Assembly: GCF_015832195.1 (NCBI RefSeq)
Contig: NC_052018.1
Location: 57,473,666-57,537,665, forward strand
From: Motacilla alba alba
Lineage: Eukaryota > Chordata > Aves > Passeriformes > Motacillidae
DNA length: 64,000 nt
Direction of reading: 5' to 3'
The notes under the pieces were generated by a model that saw only the letters and a list, made by a program, of their open reading frames with translations, ran no database searches and was not told where the DNA came from. Positions 38,501-50,850 of this stretch are shown here, piece after piece. The position numbers and the translations under genes are program-made. How positions within the stretch are numbered: position 1 is the first letter of the stretch; every line of letters starts with the position of its first letter.

Positions 38501-40370
38501 GCTTTGTGTTTTGGGCTAAGTCCATTATTGGTTAAGAATTGCAAAATAATGCTGCATAGAACAACTTACATCATCACTATTCATTCCCTGATGGCTTGCA
38601 ACTTGTAGTTCAGCATGAAAGTGGTGACAGACCAGTTTTCCAGATGCATGATCTATGTTGTGTGCACCTGCCAAACTTGTATGATTTTGTATATGAAAAA
38701 AAGAGACCACTGGACTTGTCCCCAGAAACCATTCAGTTTTTCAGGTGAGTTTCTGTGCTCTGGGGTCCTGTCTATCCAGAATTATAGCATTTACTATAAT
38801 TGGCACACAGATTTTTGCACAATAATGAAGAAAGGTTTTGCTTGCGCTATGGATTTGTTGCTGAATATTTTTTAATGTAGAGATTTACATGTGCAAATCA
38901 AATGAGCCCCTAGACTTTGCACTCTAAAAGCTAAATACAAGACTTGCCTTCTGAGATATTGCTGAGCTTAGCTGAGTAATCAACTATTTTATTAGAGTAT
39001 GTCTAGTGATCTATGGAAGTCAGTGCTTGGCAGGGCATATGATGTTGGTCTGGATGTACCAGAGTGTTATGTCCAAGCTTATCATTTTTCCATTCCAGGA
39101 ATGGAAATACCCTCAGATTGTGTTTTAAAATTCACTGCACCCTTGGAAGAGCTGCCCATAAAGGCCCTTCAGGCATTTCCTTTAGGAGTACAAATCCATA
39201 TCAGACTGAGAATTAATAGGTGTAAGATTTCCTTCCATCTTCTGGTACAGATAGTGCAATGACAAGAGTGGCATGAAACACTGAAATAGGTAGGGGATTT
39301 CATGTTGGCAGTGGAGTATGGGAGGGAAAGCAGCAATTTAACTCAGTCCTGCATGGATCAAGAGCTTTGCCTGGTTGCTCAGTGATTGTGGAGCTGGAGA
39401 GCACCCTCTTTGTCTGTCTTCCTGAAGCTGCTGGGATATGCTAACACATTTCCCTCCACACACTCTGTCTTTTCCAAAACAGCCTGGTCAGCATGCTGCT
39501 AAGGCTGCCATGTGGTGATGTGGACCTGATGGTATGATCAGGTACTACTTATGCCTCAGGCTGTAGTGAGGTAATGTTTGAAATTCATTATTCATTTCTC
39601 AGAAAGGTGTTTGGTAAGAAAACCCACTTAATAAAACGCTTCAGAAGCAAACTTTTGCCTACAGTTTTACTCTTTGAATAGACTTCTAATTTGGACTAAG
39701 ATCTCAGAAATGGTAATTGCATGTGGATTATTTTCTCAATGGATTAGAAGTGGAAAGAGGCTGAGAAGGATCTGAGAACTAGAGAGAGTGTCACTCCTTT
39801 AAAAAGATGCAAGTTAGTAGGAGGCATAATAAAGGGTTTCTTTGGGAGATTGAGTGTTGCAGTTCAGATGCACTGGAGTAAAGAACTTGTAGGTCCACCA
39901 AGGTGTTTAGAAATTTATTTGGATTATTTATTTTGGATAGCTCTCACAGATCTCCATGTTGTACAGAACAAACTTTTGTGTCCTCTCGAGGGCAAGTGAT
40001 ACTGTGCAACATACTTGTGTCAGTTGAAGAGTTGCTGTGATCAGAGATCTGTAAAGGACACAGGCAAGACAGGTATAGCAAAGGCTTATTCTGTCATGTA
40101 GCAACCACAGAAAGGTATTTGAATCCCAAGAGCAGAAGATGGGAAGCCTAAGAAATGCACGTTGTCTTAAAACAAACTTTGTAAAATGCATGCAGTTCTT
40201 TCCGGAGGAGTGGGCTTAAGGATCTGTGAGGGTAGCAAGCACCTGATTGTGATAAAGCCAGTCTTTTGTTAAGATCTTGCCTTAAGTTCTAAAGACCCTC
40301 CTCTAGTAGGAAATGTACCACTGTTCAGCAACTGAACTGGCCTTCTTTTTGCGTGCAACGCTGCAAAGGA

Positions 40371-41092
40371 ATTCAAGGAGAGAAGTTCGGCACAGTCAGG
40401 TGCAAGGTTCTGCGTATGGGTCAAGGCAGTCCTGACCACAAATAAAGTGGGGTGGAGAACGGATTGAAAGCAACCCTCAGCAGAAAACTTGGGGGTGTTG
40501 GTTGACAAGAACCTCAACATGAGCTGGCAATGTGCACTTGCAGCCCTGAAAGCCAATTGCATCCTGGGCCACATTAAAAGCAGCATGGCCAGCAGGTCAA
40601 GGGAGACAGTTCTTCAGCATTTACTTCACTCTTGTTAGACCCCACCTGGAGTTCTGCATCCAGCTCTGGGGCCCCTAGCATAAGAAGGACATGGACCTGT
40701 TGGAGTGAGTCCAGAGGAGGGCCACAAAGATGATCAGGGGCTGCAGCACCTCTCTTGTGAAGGCCAAGAGGATTGTTCAGCTTGGAGGAGACTTCGGGGA
40801 GACTTAGAGAGGGCCTGCAGGACAGCTTGAGAGGGGCATGTAGTGAGAGGACAAGGAGGAATGGCCTTAAACTGACAGAGGACAGGCTTAGATGAGATAT
40901 TAGGAAGAAATTCTTCACTGTGATAGTGGTGAGGCACTAGAACAGGTTACCTGGAGAATTTGTGAACTTTGCATCCCTTGAAATGTTGAAGTTGGATGTG
41001 GCTGGCCTAGTGGAAGATGTCCCTGCTGATGGTAGGGGGATTGGAACTAGATGAGCATTAAGATCCCTTCCAATCCAAACCTTCCTATGAGT
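40371..41092 (+). mobile_element. CR1 LINE fragment with remnants of the ORF2 C-terminus
   Basis: A forward CR1 copy of about 720 bases. The first 260 bases encode broken pieces of the ORF2 C-terminus, including GTGCAAGGTTCTGCGTATGG (40400-40419) and a GVLVDKNLNMSWQCALAALK-like stretch from about 40490. The 3' noncoding region follows, with AGGAAGAAATTCTTCACTGT (40902-40921), and it ends at CCTATGAGTCTAAG near 41092. Several internal deletions and stops are present. It lies in PPP1R14C intron 1, in the same orientation as the gene. Confidence 0.93.
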
Positions 41093-44000
41093 CTAAGAAA
41101 ATTATTTTTTCTACTATTTGATCTTTGTTTAGTCTAGATGTCATTTCTGCACTGGTTCATTGTTTTATCTGAATCAGCAGCAATATTCTTGACTTTCAAC
41201 TTAAAGCTTCACAACACAGATAATCTTTCAGCAGCTATTCCATAGCAACTTTTTGTCCTTTTCCTCTCTGTTCAAGATTCAACTGGTCTCTTTGCTGAAG
41301 CAGTAGGTGTGGTTGTTTTATAACAAGGTGAATAAATAATTGATTGCTTACATCACTTAAGATTTTATAATTGTACTTCTTATTAATGGTAGCTTCCAAT
41401 CTTTGTGGCTACAAAGACTCTTGTGCCTTTAGGCAAATTGTTTTACATAGAGCCAGTACTTGATTATCCAGGGTAACAAAGGAGAGGAGGGGCTGGGTGG
41501 GAGAATGTGGATACAATGGAAAAACTGTGGGAAAAAAATAAATTGTAAACTCTGCTACAAATCATACCGTGAATGTACAGCTGAAGGGGAAGAGGGGAAA
41601 AGTGGTCATTAATCTACACCTTTTAACCATTCTGATTTATCACAAAAATTCATTATATTGCTTTTGGACTTGAGTGTAGCTTGGATGTGTCTGTACTTGT
41701 AGCACAATTAAACTACAACATGGATGATCCATCCCCAGGTAGCTGAGAGCTGGTTATATTGTGCTTTGTTGAAGGTGCTGGGCTGACTTGAGCACTGTTG
41801 GTGCCTTGTAACCCTGTGCTATGACAGTCTCTCCTTATTCTCCTGGCTTTGCATTAGGTGATCTAACCTGTGCTGTCAAAGCAAATGCCTGAAACAAAAA
41901 TAACCCTGTTTAAATGAGGAAAATAGCTATTTTATGGAATGTTTGACTTCTCTTATAAGGCATAGGGAATATTTATAAATAGGTCTTGAATGTAAATAAA
42001 AAGATGTGAAATTAAGTCTTACTTCAACCAGAACAAGTAGTGTGATAGTTGACTCTTGTGACCACCCTAAACTCATTCTCTTTTGATTCGTACTTTGCAA
42101 AGGCTGGCTGAGCTCTTAGTTGCATTCTCATCATTCTTTAGAACAGGTTATCAGCCCCTTTAAAAACACTGTAACAGGACTTAAAACCTAACGAAAAAAC
42201 CTATGTAGTTTGTAGAGCACACTACTGTACATAATGTGTACATATTTTACAGAATATTCTGACAGTGTAGGAGATACCAATGGGGAAAAAAAAAGAGCTA
42301 TCCCATCTCTAACCTGGTTCAGTCTGAGTTATGGTCCCCTTGTCTCTTGTCACTATAGGTGATAAAGCAGCAGCAGCAATATCAATACATTCTTCCAGTC
42401 TTGTGTCTTGCCTGCAGTATTCAAAAGCCAAGATCTCATTTTTCCCTGCTTTACATCTAACTCCAGAAACTTCTATTTGACAGCACAAATTGAGTAGGTT
42501 AGATGTGGCCATCCATCTATGTCACCTCAACTTTTGGCTGCCTATTGTAAAACATTAGCAGCTTCTTTTGCTCTTCTCCCATGTGACACATGGAATTATG
42601 GAAGTTAAGATTTCTAGAAGTTATTAATGCTGGAGAAGGGGTTTAAAATCTTGATTGTATGCAGTCCCTACAGCAGCAGTACAACTTTATTTCAAAGGAT
42701 AGAATAAATTTAGCCTGTAAAGATCTTCTTGGAACAAGGAATTGGTTGGGCAGAGGTACACACTGAAACAAATCAAATCTTCTTTGAAGTGATAAGTATT
42801 TAATTCTGAGGATCACATCTCATTAGCAGAACTGTTACCTCCCCTCCCCACCACTCCCTCCCACCCTGGAAGCATGATATCTATTCTAGGAACCGGTTCA
42901 GCATGGCATCTTAAATTATTTTCAGGGAACACACAGATTGCAGCCCCAGAAGGCGTCTTGTATATTTTCAATCCATGTGATTATTTATCAGTAGCATAGA
43001 TCTAGTGGATCTAAATATAGAGAAAAATCATAACATGTTACTATAGGTCTTTAATTATTAGAACACTTGTAGATTATTAATTCAGTGCAGTACTGTTTAG
43101 CCCGTAAAGCAAAGGTAGGGTAGAAGATAGCATTAATTAAGAGGCCTAATGGTAAGTAAGTGAATGGCTAGTGTGTGTAGTGGTGCTAGTCAAGAGGTGA
43201 CACTTCTAGTGGTGACTCAGAAGAGTTCACCATTCCAAATATGCTGCCAGGAGGATCACACACACTTCAGTCCTCTGTGTTGGACTTCATAAAGTGCAAA
43301 TGATGGCACAGTTAATGCCTAATGAAAATCCTCTTACCAGACTGTCTTAATAGGATTACTTTCCAGAACACAGAACTGGGAAGGATCTCCTAGGTCACAT
43401 GGTCTGTCTTCTTATTTTCAGAATAGCTCTTTGCATTTGATATAGTTTATTAATGGAGTAATTTAGTTATATGATGTTTCTTTCCGCATTATCTTATGTA
43501 TTTAAATATTACTTTTTAACTCTTTAGGCACTAGAATCTTTTCCATCCCTTCCATAAAATATAGTAAGACATAAATGAAAGACCAATACTTGCTTGGAAT
43601 GAGCTTGCTTGGACTTTCACTCTGGGGTGAAGTTTAAACAGATTGTAAATGTGCTTTACTGCCTGTTCTTACTCTGGGCATCATCAGACTCAAGTGATGA
43701 CCACAACTAAGAGGCAGAAGTATTAAGGCAGTGATTCTCCTGTAGGTCACTTACTATCTTATAACAAAATCCATCTTTTGAGTACGTCTGCAGACTCTGG
43801 GAGAAATATGCTTACTAATATTTAATGGAATTCATTTAGCACTCCTTAGAAAATATGTTAGTGGCTTAAGATCCTAACTTATTTTAGCACTTCAATGATA
43901 ACTTTTTTGAAGTAGATATCTAAATTAACTCTAGCATGATACAAGTGATTAATTCTACTTTAGGTGACTGGTATATAGCATTTTGACACACTTTAAACAC

Positions 44001-47000
44001 AAAGAATGCCCTGAGCCTTTACACTTGGTTGCTTTACATTTTAAAAGATAGTACCTGAAGCACATAGTGCACTTTTTTTTTTTTTTTTGGTCAGAATAGA
44101 ATTCCATATGTTCTGGAATAAACTATTGTGTCTTTTTGGTTTTGTTATGCTGGTAGCAATCATGCCGTTTTAGGTTTATAGTCAAGTTCTGTACTCCTGT
44201 TTTAGGTGTGTTGCTATAAAACTACTTAGTCTTTCTTAAAACATTAACAGTGCCCCCTAAAATTTGGATTATGTTGATATTGAAAACTGAATCCTTTCTG
44301 AGTGCAAAAATTGGTGAGGGGAGGGAGTGCTGCTGGTAACTAGCCCACTGGCAGCCAGAAACATTCCAGCTCTTACCTTTGGCTGTAGCTGCAGTACTGC
44401 CTAGTATGCTTAGCTAAAGATTTAATCAACTTGTTTATAGCTAGCCAACTACTTTTTGTTTATTAAACCCAAACTCTTAGGCAGAAGATTTGGTTTAGTG
44501 TCGTGAAGTAATTGTGATAACCAGAGAATTAATTTACATGAAGAAGCAAAGTATCAGTCTTTCACTGTGTAATCTGGAGACTCTCTTGTCTCAGGTTGGG
44601 GGCAACAGAGGCTTCCAGGACTAGTTCTGTAAAAATCAACACCTAAACAACATCTCTGCCTTTTTTTTTCCCCAGTGTGTCTCTGAACACTTTTTTATCT
44701 TTTTTATTTTAGGTTTTTTATCATATTTCACCTTAAAATATGTAATAATTACATTAGATTTGTTAGCTCTTACTCTTGATTAGTACTTTGCAGTGCATTT
44801 AATGTAGCAAGTGGAAGGAGGCAGGAATATGTGCCAAAATACTTTTCTGGGAATCTGACAGTGAGAAGAAGCACTGGAATCAAATAGGGGTCCTGTGTAG
44901 TCTTTAGCTCCTGTCTCTTTTTGTCATCCTTGGTGGGATAGTTACAGCAGGTTATGCCACCTCCTGGATCTGGAGTTGTTTGTGAATTCATTTTAAAGAT
45001 CCCTCAGGCACTTTTCCATGTTTTGCAGTTCAGGGACTTGCCTGTGTAGCCAAGTGGTGTCTCTGGCCCCCAGGGAAGAGGAGTGTCTGCTTTAAAACAT
45101 GTTAGAACTCCTGCTGATATTTCTTGACACTAGTGGACCAGAGCCAAAATGCATTGACTGCCAGTCCCTGGCCTGCCTGCTGCTCCAAATGAGTTTCTGG
45201 GGGGAGGGAGAGTCCTCACTGTGTAGAGCATACTGCTATGCCCAGGCACCACTTGGGGGAGTGACTTGTTACAAACCATGAGGAACTCTCTGTATCTCTT
45301 GCATACTAAATTTCCTCAAAAAGATTACATTGCTTCTAGATTCTGCAGGATGCAAGTGCATTTGTTTTGATATCACTGAATAAAACATTCCCCCTCCCGT
45401 CTCAGAAAACAGACTTCTTGTCTCTTGTGTTAAATCTTAAAGGACCTAATACTTCTGGCTAAAGAATAATGATTGAAAACTGTCTCCTGTTCCAATCAGT
45501 AACACTTTAATTGGCTGGTAAGACAAAAATGTGGTGAGAACACTATGAGTGTGTCAGATGCTTGATGTACCCATACTGTATGACTTTTATTGCAGAAGTC
45601 AATTTACGCGCAGCTTCTCAGTGTAAAGAAAATCAATACCGGAGACTAACAGATTTTTTTTACAGGGCTGCTGAAACTGAGATGAGGAGAGCCATTTAGA
45701 GGTCTCATTATATCACGTGCTCTTTCCTTGTGTTCTTTCAAACAATCTGATGGAGTAATTAATCCTTGAAGTGCCCCAAGAGGCAAACCTACTTAACTGC
45801 ACTGCTATTTAGCCTAAATTTCCAGACTGTAAAGGACCCGGTGTTGATCCGTTTTGATCAAAATTTTTGCATAGAGTATGTATTCCTTAGGTTTTTTTCA
45901 TCTTCTCTCTTAGAAAAAAGCAATCAATCTGTCAAATTGTGTGGCATGGTCCTAGTCGTTATTTCATTCTTGCTGTAGGCAGAATTATGTACAAATTGCA
46001 GGGAAGCAGTCAGCTGTGCCTGTTGTTGCTTGGAGATGGAGAGTGACCTGTTCTTGTGAATCACAGAAGGTAGGTATGTCCTGTGACTACTATGTGAAAA
46101 GTCATTCCACATGCATAGTCATCAAGGTAGCAACACTTAAGGCTGGTGGCTGAAGCTCTGTGCCTTTCAGGAGTGGCTAGGTAATGGTGATTTGGTGTAC
46201 AACCTGTATTTGCTAAACTATTTGCCAAACTATTTCTGCTTGATGTGAAAGTGGATGATGACAAAAAACCATGATGTGGTGTTTTGTTTAACAGAAGTGA
46301 CATCCAGGCATAGACTTAGCGCGTCCTATTTTTGTATTGAGAGCACAAAGCATTTGTTCTGGAGACAGCACTTGATTTTCAACAAATGTCTTGTTGAGAT
46401 TGAATCTATGTTATGGGTATGGTTAGGAGGTGTTGAATGCTTCTCTTCCACTGCTCAGTATCGTCTGTGATCAATGCCTCTTCTTCATTTGGCAATTTCA
46501 CACTCTAGTGATTCCTTTAGACTTCTGTAGAGATGCACAAATTAGACAACAATTCCTTAACCAGCATGTGCTGGATATATTTGGATAAGTTGAAGTTGTT
46601 TTGACAGTTCAGTTATGAAAACAGCAAAATAGCAGTGTTAGTACTGAAGAAGATTAAATGAAGTCTGTGACTGGGTATCAGTTTCTTCTCTATGCTTACT
46701 AGTGACACTGAAGCTGCAGAGTGCAAGGTTCTTTGAATAATGAGCAGAGATTTAATTTTTTTTTTAATTAACACACAGAATTGGACAAATGGAATACCTG
46801 ATATGCTCTACTATGACTGGCAGTTCCTTCTTGGAAAAACAGATATTTTGCTATCATAAAATCTTTTCCTTGTAATCACATCATCTCACCAATGATTTTT
46901 TTCTGTGTTGTGCTAAAGATGATAGAGCTGCAGCCATTGTAGCAGGGGATTGATTTTAATTATTGAAGTTATGGGCACAATGAGGTGGAGGGTTCTCAAA

Positions 47001-49416
47001 ATTCAGAATCTTGTGGCATTTGCCCTTGTATTTCATGTGATGCTTGTTTTTTATCATTTGGTAGCAATGGCATGAATCCCAGAGAACTGCTCTGCCTTGT
47101 GTCTTGCCCACACTCCTACCTGCTGGCTATATCCCTGTGTTCACTGCCTGTGGCTTTAGGGTAATTTATCCTCTTTGAATGCGTACCACAAGGACACATC
47201 TCCTGCCTTGAGAGCTGCTCTGAAATGTGCTTGAGAAATTGGAGTCGATAACTTTTTAAAAAGTTGTTTATCCTAGCAAGTCATAGCTGTCCTAGCTGTC
47301 CTAAACACCATGCCTTTTACTAGTGGAGAACAAATGCACCTCTCTCCTCTGGAGCTTGCTTCTGTGTCTCTGCAATAGGCAGTAAAAGGATATCCACTGC
47401 CTCTGAATGGGAAGTGCTGGGTTATCATGGCCAGGTGGGAAGAGATTGGAGAAGAAAGTGGAAAGTTGTTCCTGGAGAGGTAGAACTAAGATAGAGATGG
47501 CAGTAAGCATGTATAAAGTGTATAGTAGGCTGCCTGCCTCATTTCCATGTTTCTCCAGGTTATTTCTTTCACTAGCATGTACTTTAGATCCAGGTGTGTA
47601 AGTGTATGTCTCTATGGCCAAATTCTGTTGGCTTGCTTGTGCCAGTTTGATAAATATAAGTAATTTTTCTTCTGGCTTGCTTTCTTCCTGTGCTCTCAAG
47701 TCCCTGATGAAACTTGTCCCCTCTGTCTTTCTCTAGTAAAGACTCAGAGAAATATTCACAGTAGTGAAGGAGAGAACTTCAGAAGTCAGAAGTTGTAGGG
47801 TCAAATGAGATTGACAGTAGTTTTCTATAAGTTTGCTTCTCTTCCTCTAGATGTTGCTCTTTGGACAAGTAGGAGCTGGAATTTTAGGAAGACTTGTTTG
47901 AATAATGTTTGAAGGAGTGCCAGTATTGAAGAGTCCATTGGAGGTAGATCAGAGGGAGAAGTAATATGGTTGCTATCAGCAACTGCTGGTATTTTCTACA
48001 ATTAGTAAGGATGTCTGTACATTTAACTCTGAAGACAGATGATGAACTGAAATGCTTCTAAAGCATTTGTTCAGTGTTTTTGTAACTTGTACATCAGATC
48101 TGGGCAAGTGTCTTTAAGTACATTTGTACAGTTACCCCATCACTCCAAGCCTGTTGCCAACAGATGAAATGGTCTTTAGAGATGGCTCTTTCTCAGACAG
48201 TTCTGGGATGATAGATGTTCAATAAGATAAGTTGTTCATGGCCATAAGGAATTTCTTATGGATCAGGAACCAGGTCTAAAGGTCTGAGGTGCTGGCTGCA
48301 GCAAAAATGAAATAATAGACAGGTTTGAATTGATGTTATGCACTCTGTATCTCTTAAAGGCATGTTATGAGGCAAATTTTTAATAGAGGAGATTTTCCAC
48401 TCATGAAACTAATTTAATTTTAGTATTCCATCTCTGATACAGATGGTTAGTGTTAGAAAATTGCAGCCTTCCACCATTGTTGAAGTGACCTGTTCACCCT
48501 GTCATGTTATGGCATCTGCTTTTATTACAGAATACCACTATTTTCTCCCTCTTTTGACTTCAAAAAAATTTAATAAAAAGACAAAACCTGAACAATATAT
48601 GCGATTATTTCCATAGCACTGAACAGGAGAATTAGGGATGTATTTTGGAAGCATTGTAACAGACTGGCTGGCTATGCCTTGAAAAAGCATATTTCTTCCC
48701 TTTTCATTTTCACAGCTGCAGTGTTAAGCATAAAAGCAGTGAAGTTAGAGTATGTCTGACTCTGTCCTCCCACACTGGCTTGTTTTTCATGTCATATGTT
48801 TGTTACTTTTAGTGTTTGTGTGGGTTTTGGTTTTGGCTTTGATTTTCAAATGGTCAGTTAGCAAATCAACATTAAGAAAGTTTCATGAAAGCCTAGTCTG
48901 GGAGTTTCTTGCCCTGGAAGACAAAATACATTGACATATATAGACAAGGCAAAAGAAGGGAAGCCATCTGTGCTTTAGCAAAGACTGACTTGCAGGGTAG
49001 CTGTGTGCAGAGCAGTTGGCTTTCAGCTCTGCTGCTGTAGATGAGTCTTTGCTTGCTCTAGTCTAAGGAGAAGGGGAAGAATAATAGGAAGTGGAGGTTG
49101 TGTGTTACTGGAGGGGAACTAATATATGCAAATATATTCTCGTTTGGCATTACTCTGACATTGTGTTGGAGATATTGCAGGAAGTGAGACATGGAGTGGA
49201 AGCTGGAAGAAAAGGAGTGTGACTTCTCGTCTCCTCTCTTCTGATATACAAATTCTCCCCTCTCAAATCTTGTAATGCTCAGTGTAGAGCAGCAGTGATG
49301 CTGGAGCTGACTTCTGATAAAAAAGGTAGCTGCAGAGCAGTGGTGTTGCTGGTGAGGTTGTCTGGCAGTGAGGGAAGAAAAACCTGGGCACCCTTGGAAA
49401 AGGAGGGTGGTTGTGG
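41093..49416. other. PPP1R14C intron 1, repeat-poor section
   Basis: About 8.3 kb of AT-rich intronic sequence. Apart from the poly-T tract at 44073 I see no repeat I can name and no frame that resembles a protein. Confidence 0.6.
44073..44088 (+). repeat. Poly-T tract of 16 bases
   Basis: A homopolymer run inside PPP1R14C intron 1. A shorter, interrupted T tract of this kind is also present at 55277-55297. Confidence 0.9.
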
Positions 49417-50456
49417 AATCACAGAATTGTTTAGGTTGTAAAAGACCTTTAAGATCATTAAGTCCTAACATTAACCTAACACTGCCAAGTCTGCCACTAA
49501 ATTATGCCCCTATGTGCCACATCTACATGTCTTCTAAATACCTCCGGTTATAGTGACTCGACCAATTCCTTGGGCAGCCTGTTTCAATGAAGGGCAACCC
49601 TTTCCATGAAGAAATTTTTCCTAATATCCAATCTAACCCTCCCCTGGCATGACTTGAGGCTGTTTGCTCTTGCCCAGTCAGTTGTTACTTGGAAAAAGAG
49701 ACCAACACTTCCTTTCAGATACTTGTAGGGAGCGATGAAATCTCACTGAGCCTCCTTTTCACCAGGCTAAACAACCCCGCTCCCTCAGCTGCTTCTTGTA
49801 AGACTTGTGCTCCAGACCCTTCACCAGTTCTGCTGCCCTTCTCTGGATGTGCTGCAGCACCTCAATGTCTTGTAGTGAGAGGCCCAAAACTGAACGCAGC
49901 ATGTGAAGTTTGGCCTCGCCAGAGTTCAGTACAAGGTGATGATCACTTCCCTTGTCCTGCTGACCACACTATTTCTGCTACAGGACAGGATGCCATTGGC
50001 CTTCTTGGCCACCTGAGCACATGCTGGCTTGGGTTCAGCTGTTGTTGACCAGCACCCCCAGGTCCTCTTAATCAGCAGCTTTCCAACCACTCTTCCACAA
50101 GTCTGTAGCACTGCTTGGGACTTTTGTGACCCAAGCGCAGAACACAGTATTCGGCCATGTTGAGCCTCAGCCCAACAGTGCCGCCTGCCCAGATCCCTTT
50201 GCAGAGCCTTCCTACCCTCCAGCATGTCAGCGTTCCTTCCCAAATTAGTGTCATCTGCAAAATGACTGAAGGTGCACTCAATCCCCTCATCCAGATCATC
50301 AGTAAAGATATTGAACAGGGCTGATCCCAGTACTGAGCCCTGAGGGACCCTACTTGTGACTGGCCGGTGGTCAACAGCAGTGGCAGCCCTGTGTCTGGCT
50401 CCCCAGTGCTGGGCAGGTGGTGTTCCTTTTCTGAGCTCAGCTGGGGATGCCCCTGC
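49417..50456 (-). mobile_element. CR1 LINE copy with decayed reverse transcriptase region (about 1.04 kb)
   Basis: A - strand CR1 copy, antisense to PPP1R14C. Its 3' end is at 49417 (AATCACAGAATTGTTTAGGT on the + strand). At the other end, the - strand frame shows reverse transcriptase motifs: VPQGSVLG at about 50342, then the catalytic-loop FADD at 50250-50261, then [13 protein letters not shown]. After that the frame shifts, leaving one piece that recovers near [11 protein letters not shown] (about 50000). The element is 5'-truncated near 50456 and cannot encode an active enzyme. It looks younger than the 5.6, 13.2 and 27.4 kb copies. Confidence 0.95.
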
Positions 50457-50499
50457 CAAAAATGACTGCAGAAATTGTATTTGATGGAAGATCTGCTCT

Positions 50500-50850
50500 T
50501 CAGTGTTGGTTTATGCAGTGGTCTGGCAGTGCTGCATGGGGCTCACTGCAGCGTGCAGCCCTGGGCCTTGCTGCAGGTCACCCACCTGCCACACCTGTTC
50601 CATGGGCATTGCCTGGGGCAGGGAATGGCAGCCAGGGCCTGTCCCACCCCCAGCCAGGAGCAGCCAGCCAAGGGCATTGAGGCAGCCTCAGCCCTGGGCA
50701 TCTCCCTGATCATCTCCCTGGGCCAGGGGCAGGCTGGGATGTGGCTCTGGCTCAGCAGGGCCAGTGGCTGGGCAGGGCTGTGGCAGCTGGCCCTGCTGGG
50801 ATGTAGATGGGCAGGGGCTCGTGGCCCTAGGAGGTGACATGGGGGGCCAT
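50500..50850 (+). repeat. Unclassified GC-rich interspersed repeat, copy B
   Basis: This GC-rich, CpG-poor block lies directly beside the 5' edge of the - strand CR1 copy and ends near 50850. It shares three ordered blocks with copy A at 8.4-8.64 kb, and internal sequence rich in CTGGG/CAGGG makes several overlapping + frames open. It could be an LTR fragment or part of an unlisted avian repeat. No terminal repeats, primer binding site or target-site duplication could be made out by eye. Confidence 0.55.

Noticed and set aside
49926..50459. 177-codon - strand frame as a host gene
   Set aside because: Its motifs are those of a CR1 reverse transcriptase, and the frame is shifted partway, so it is a dead retrotransposon fragment.
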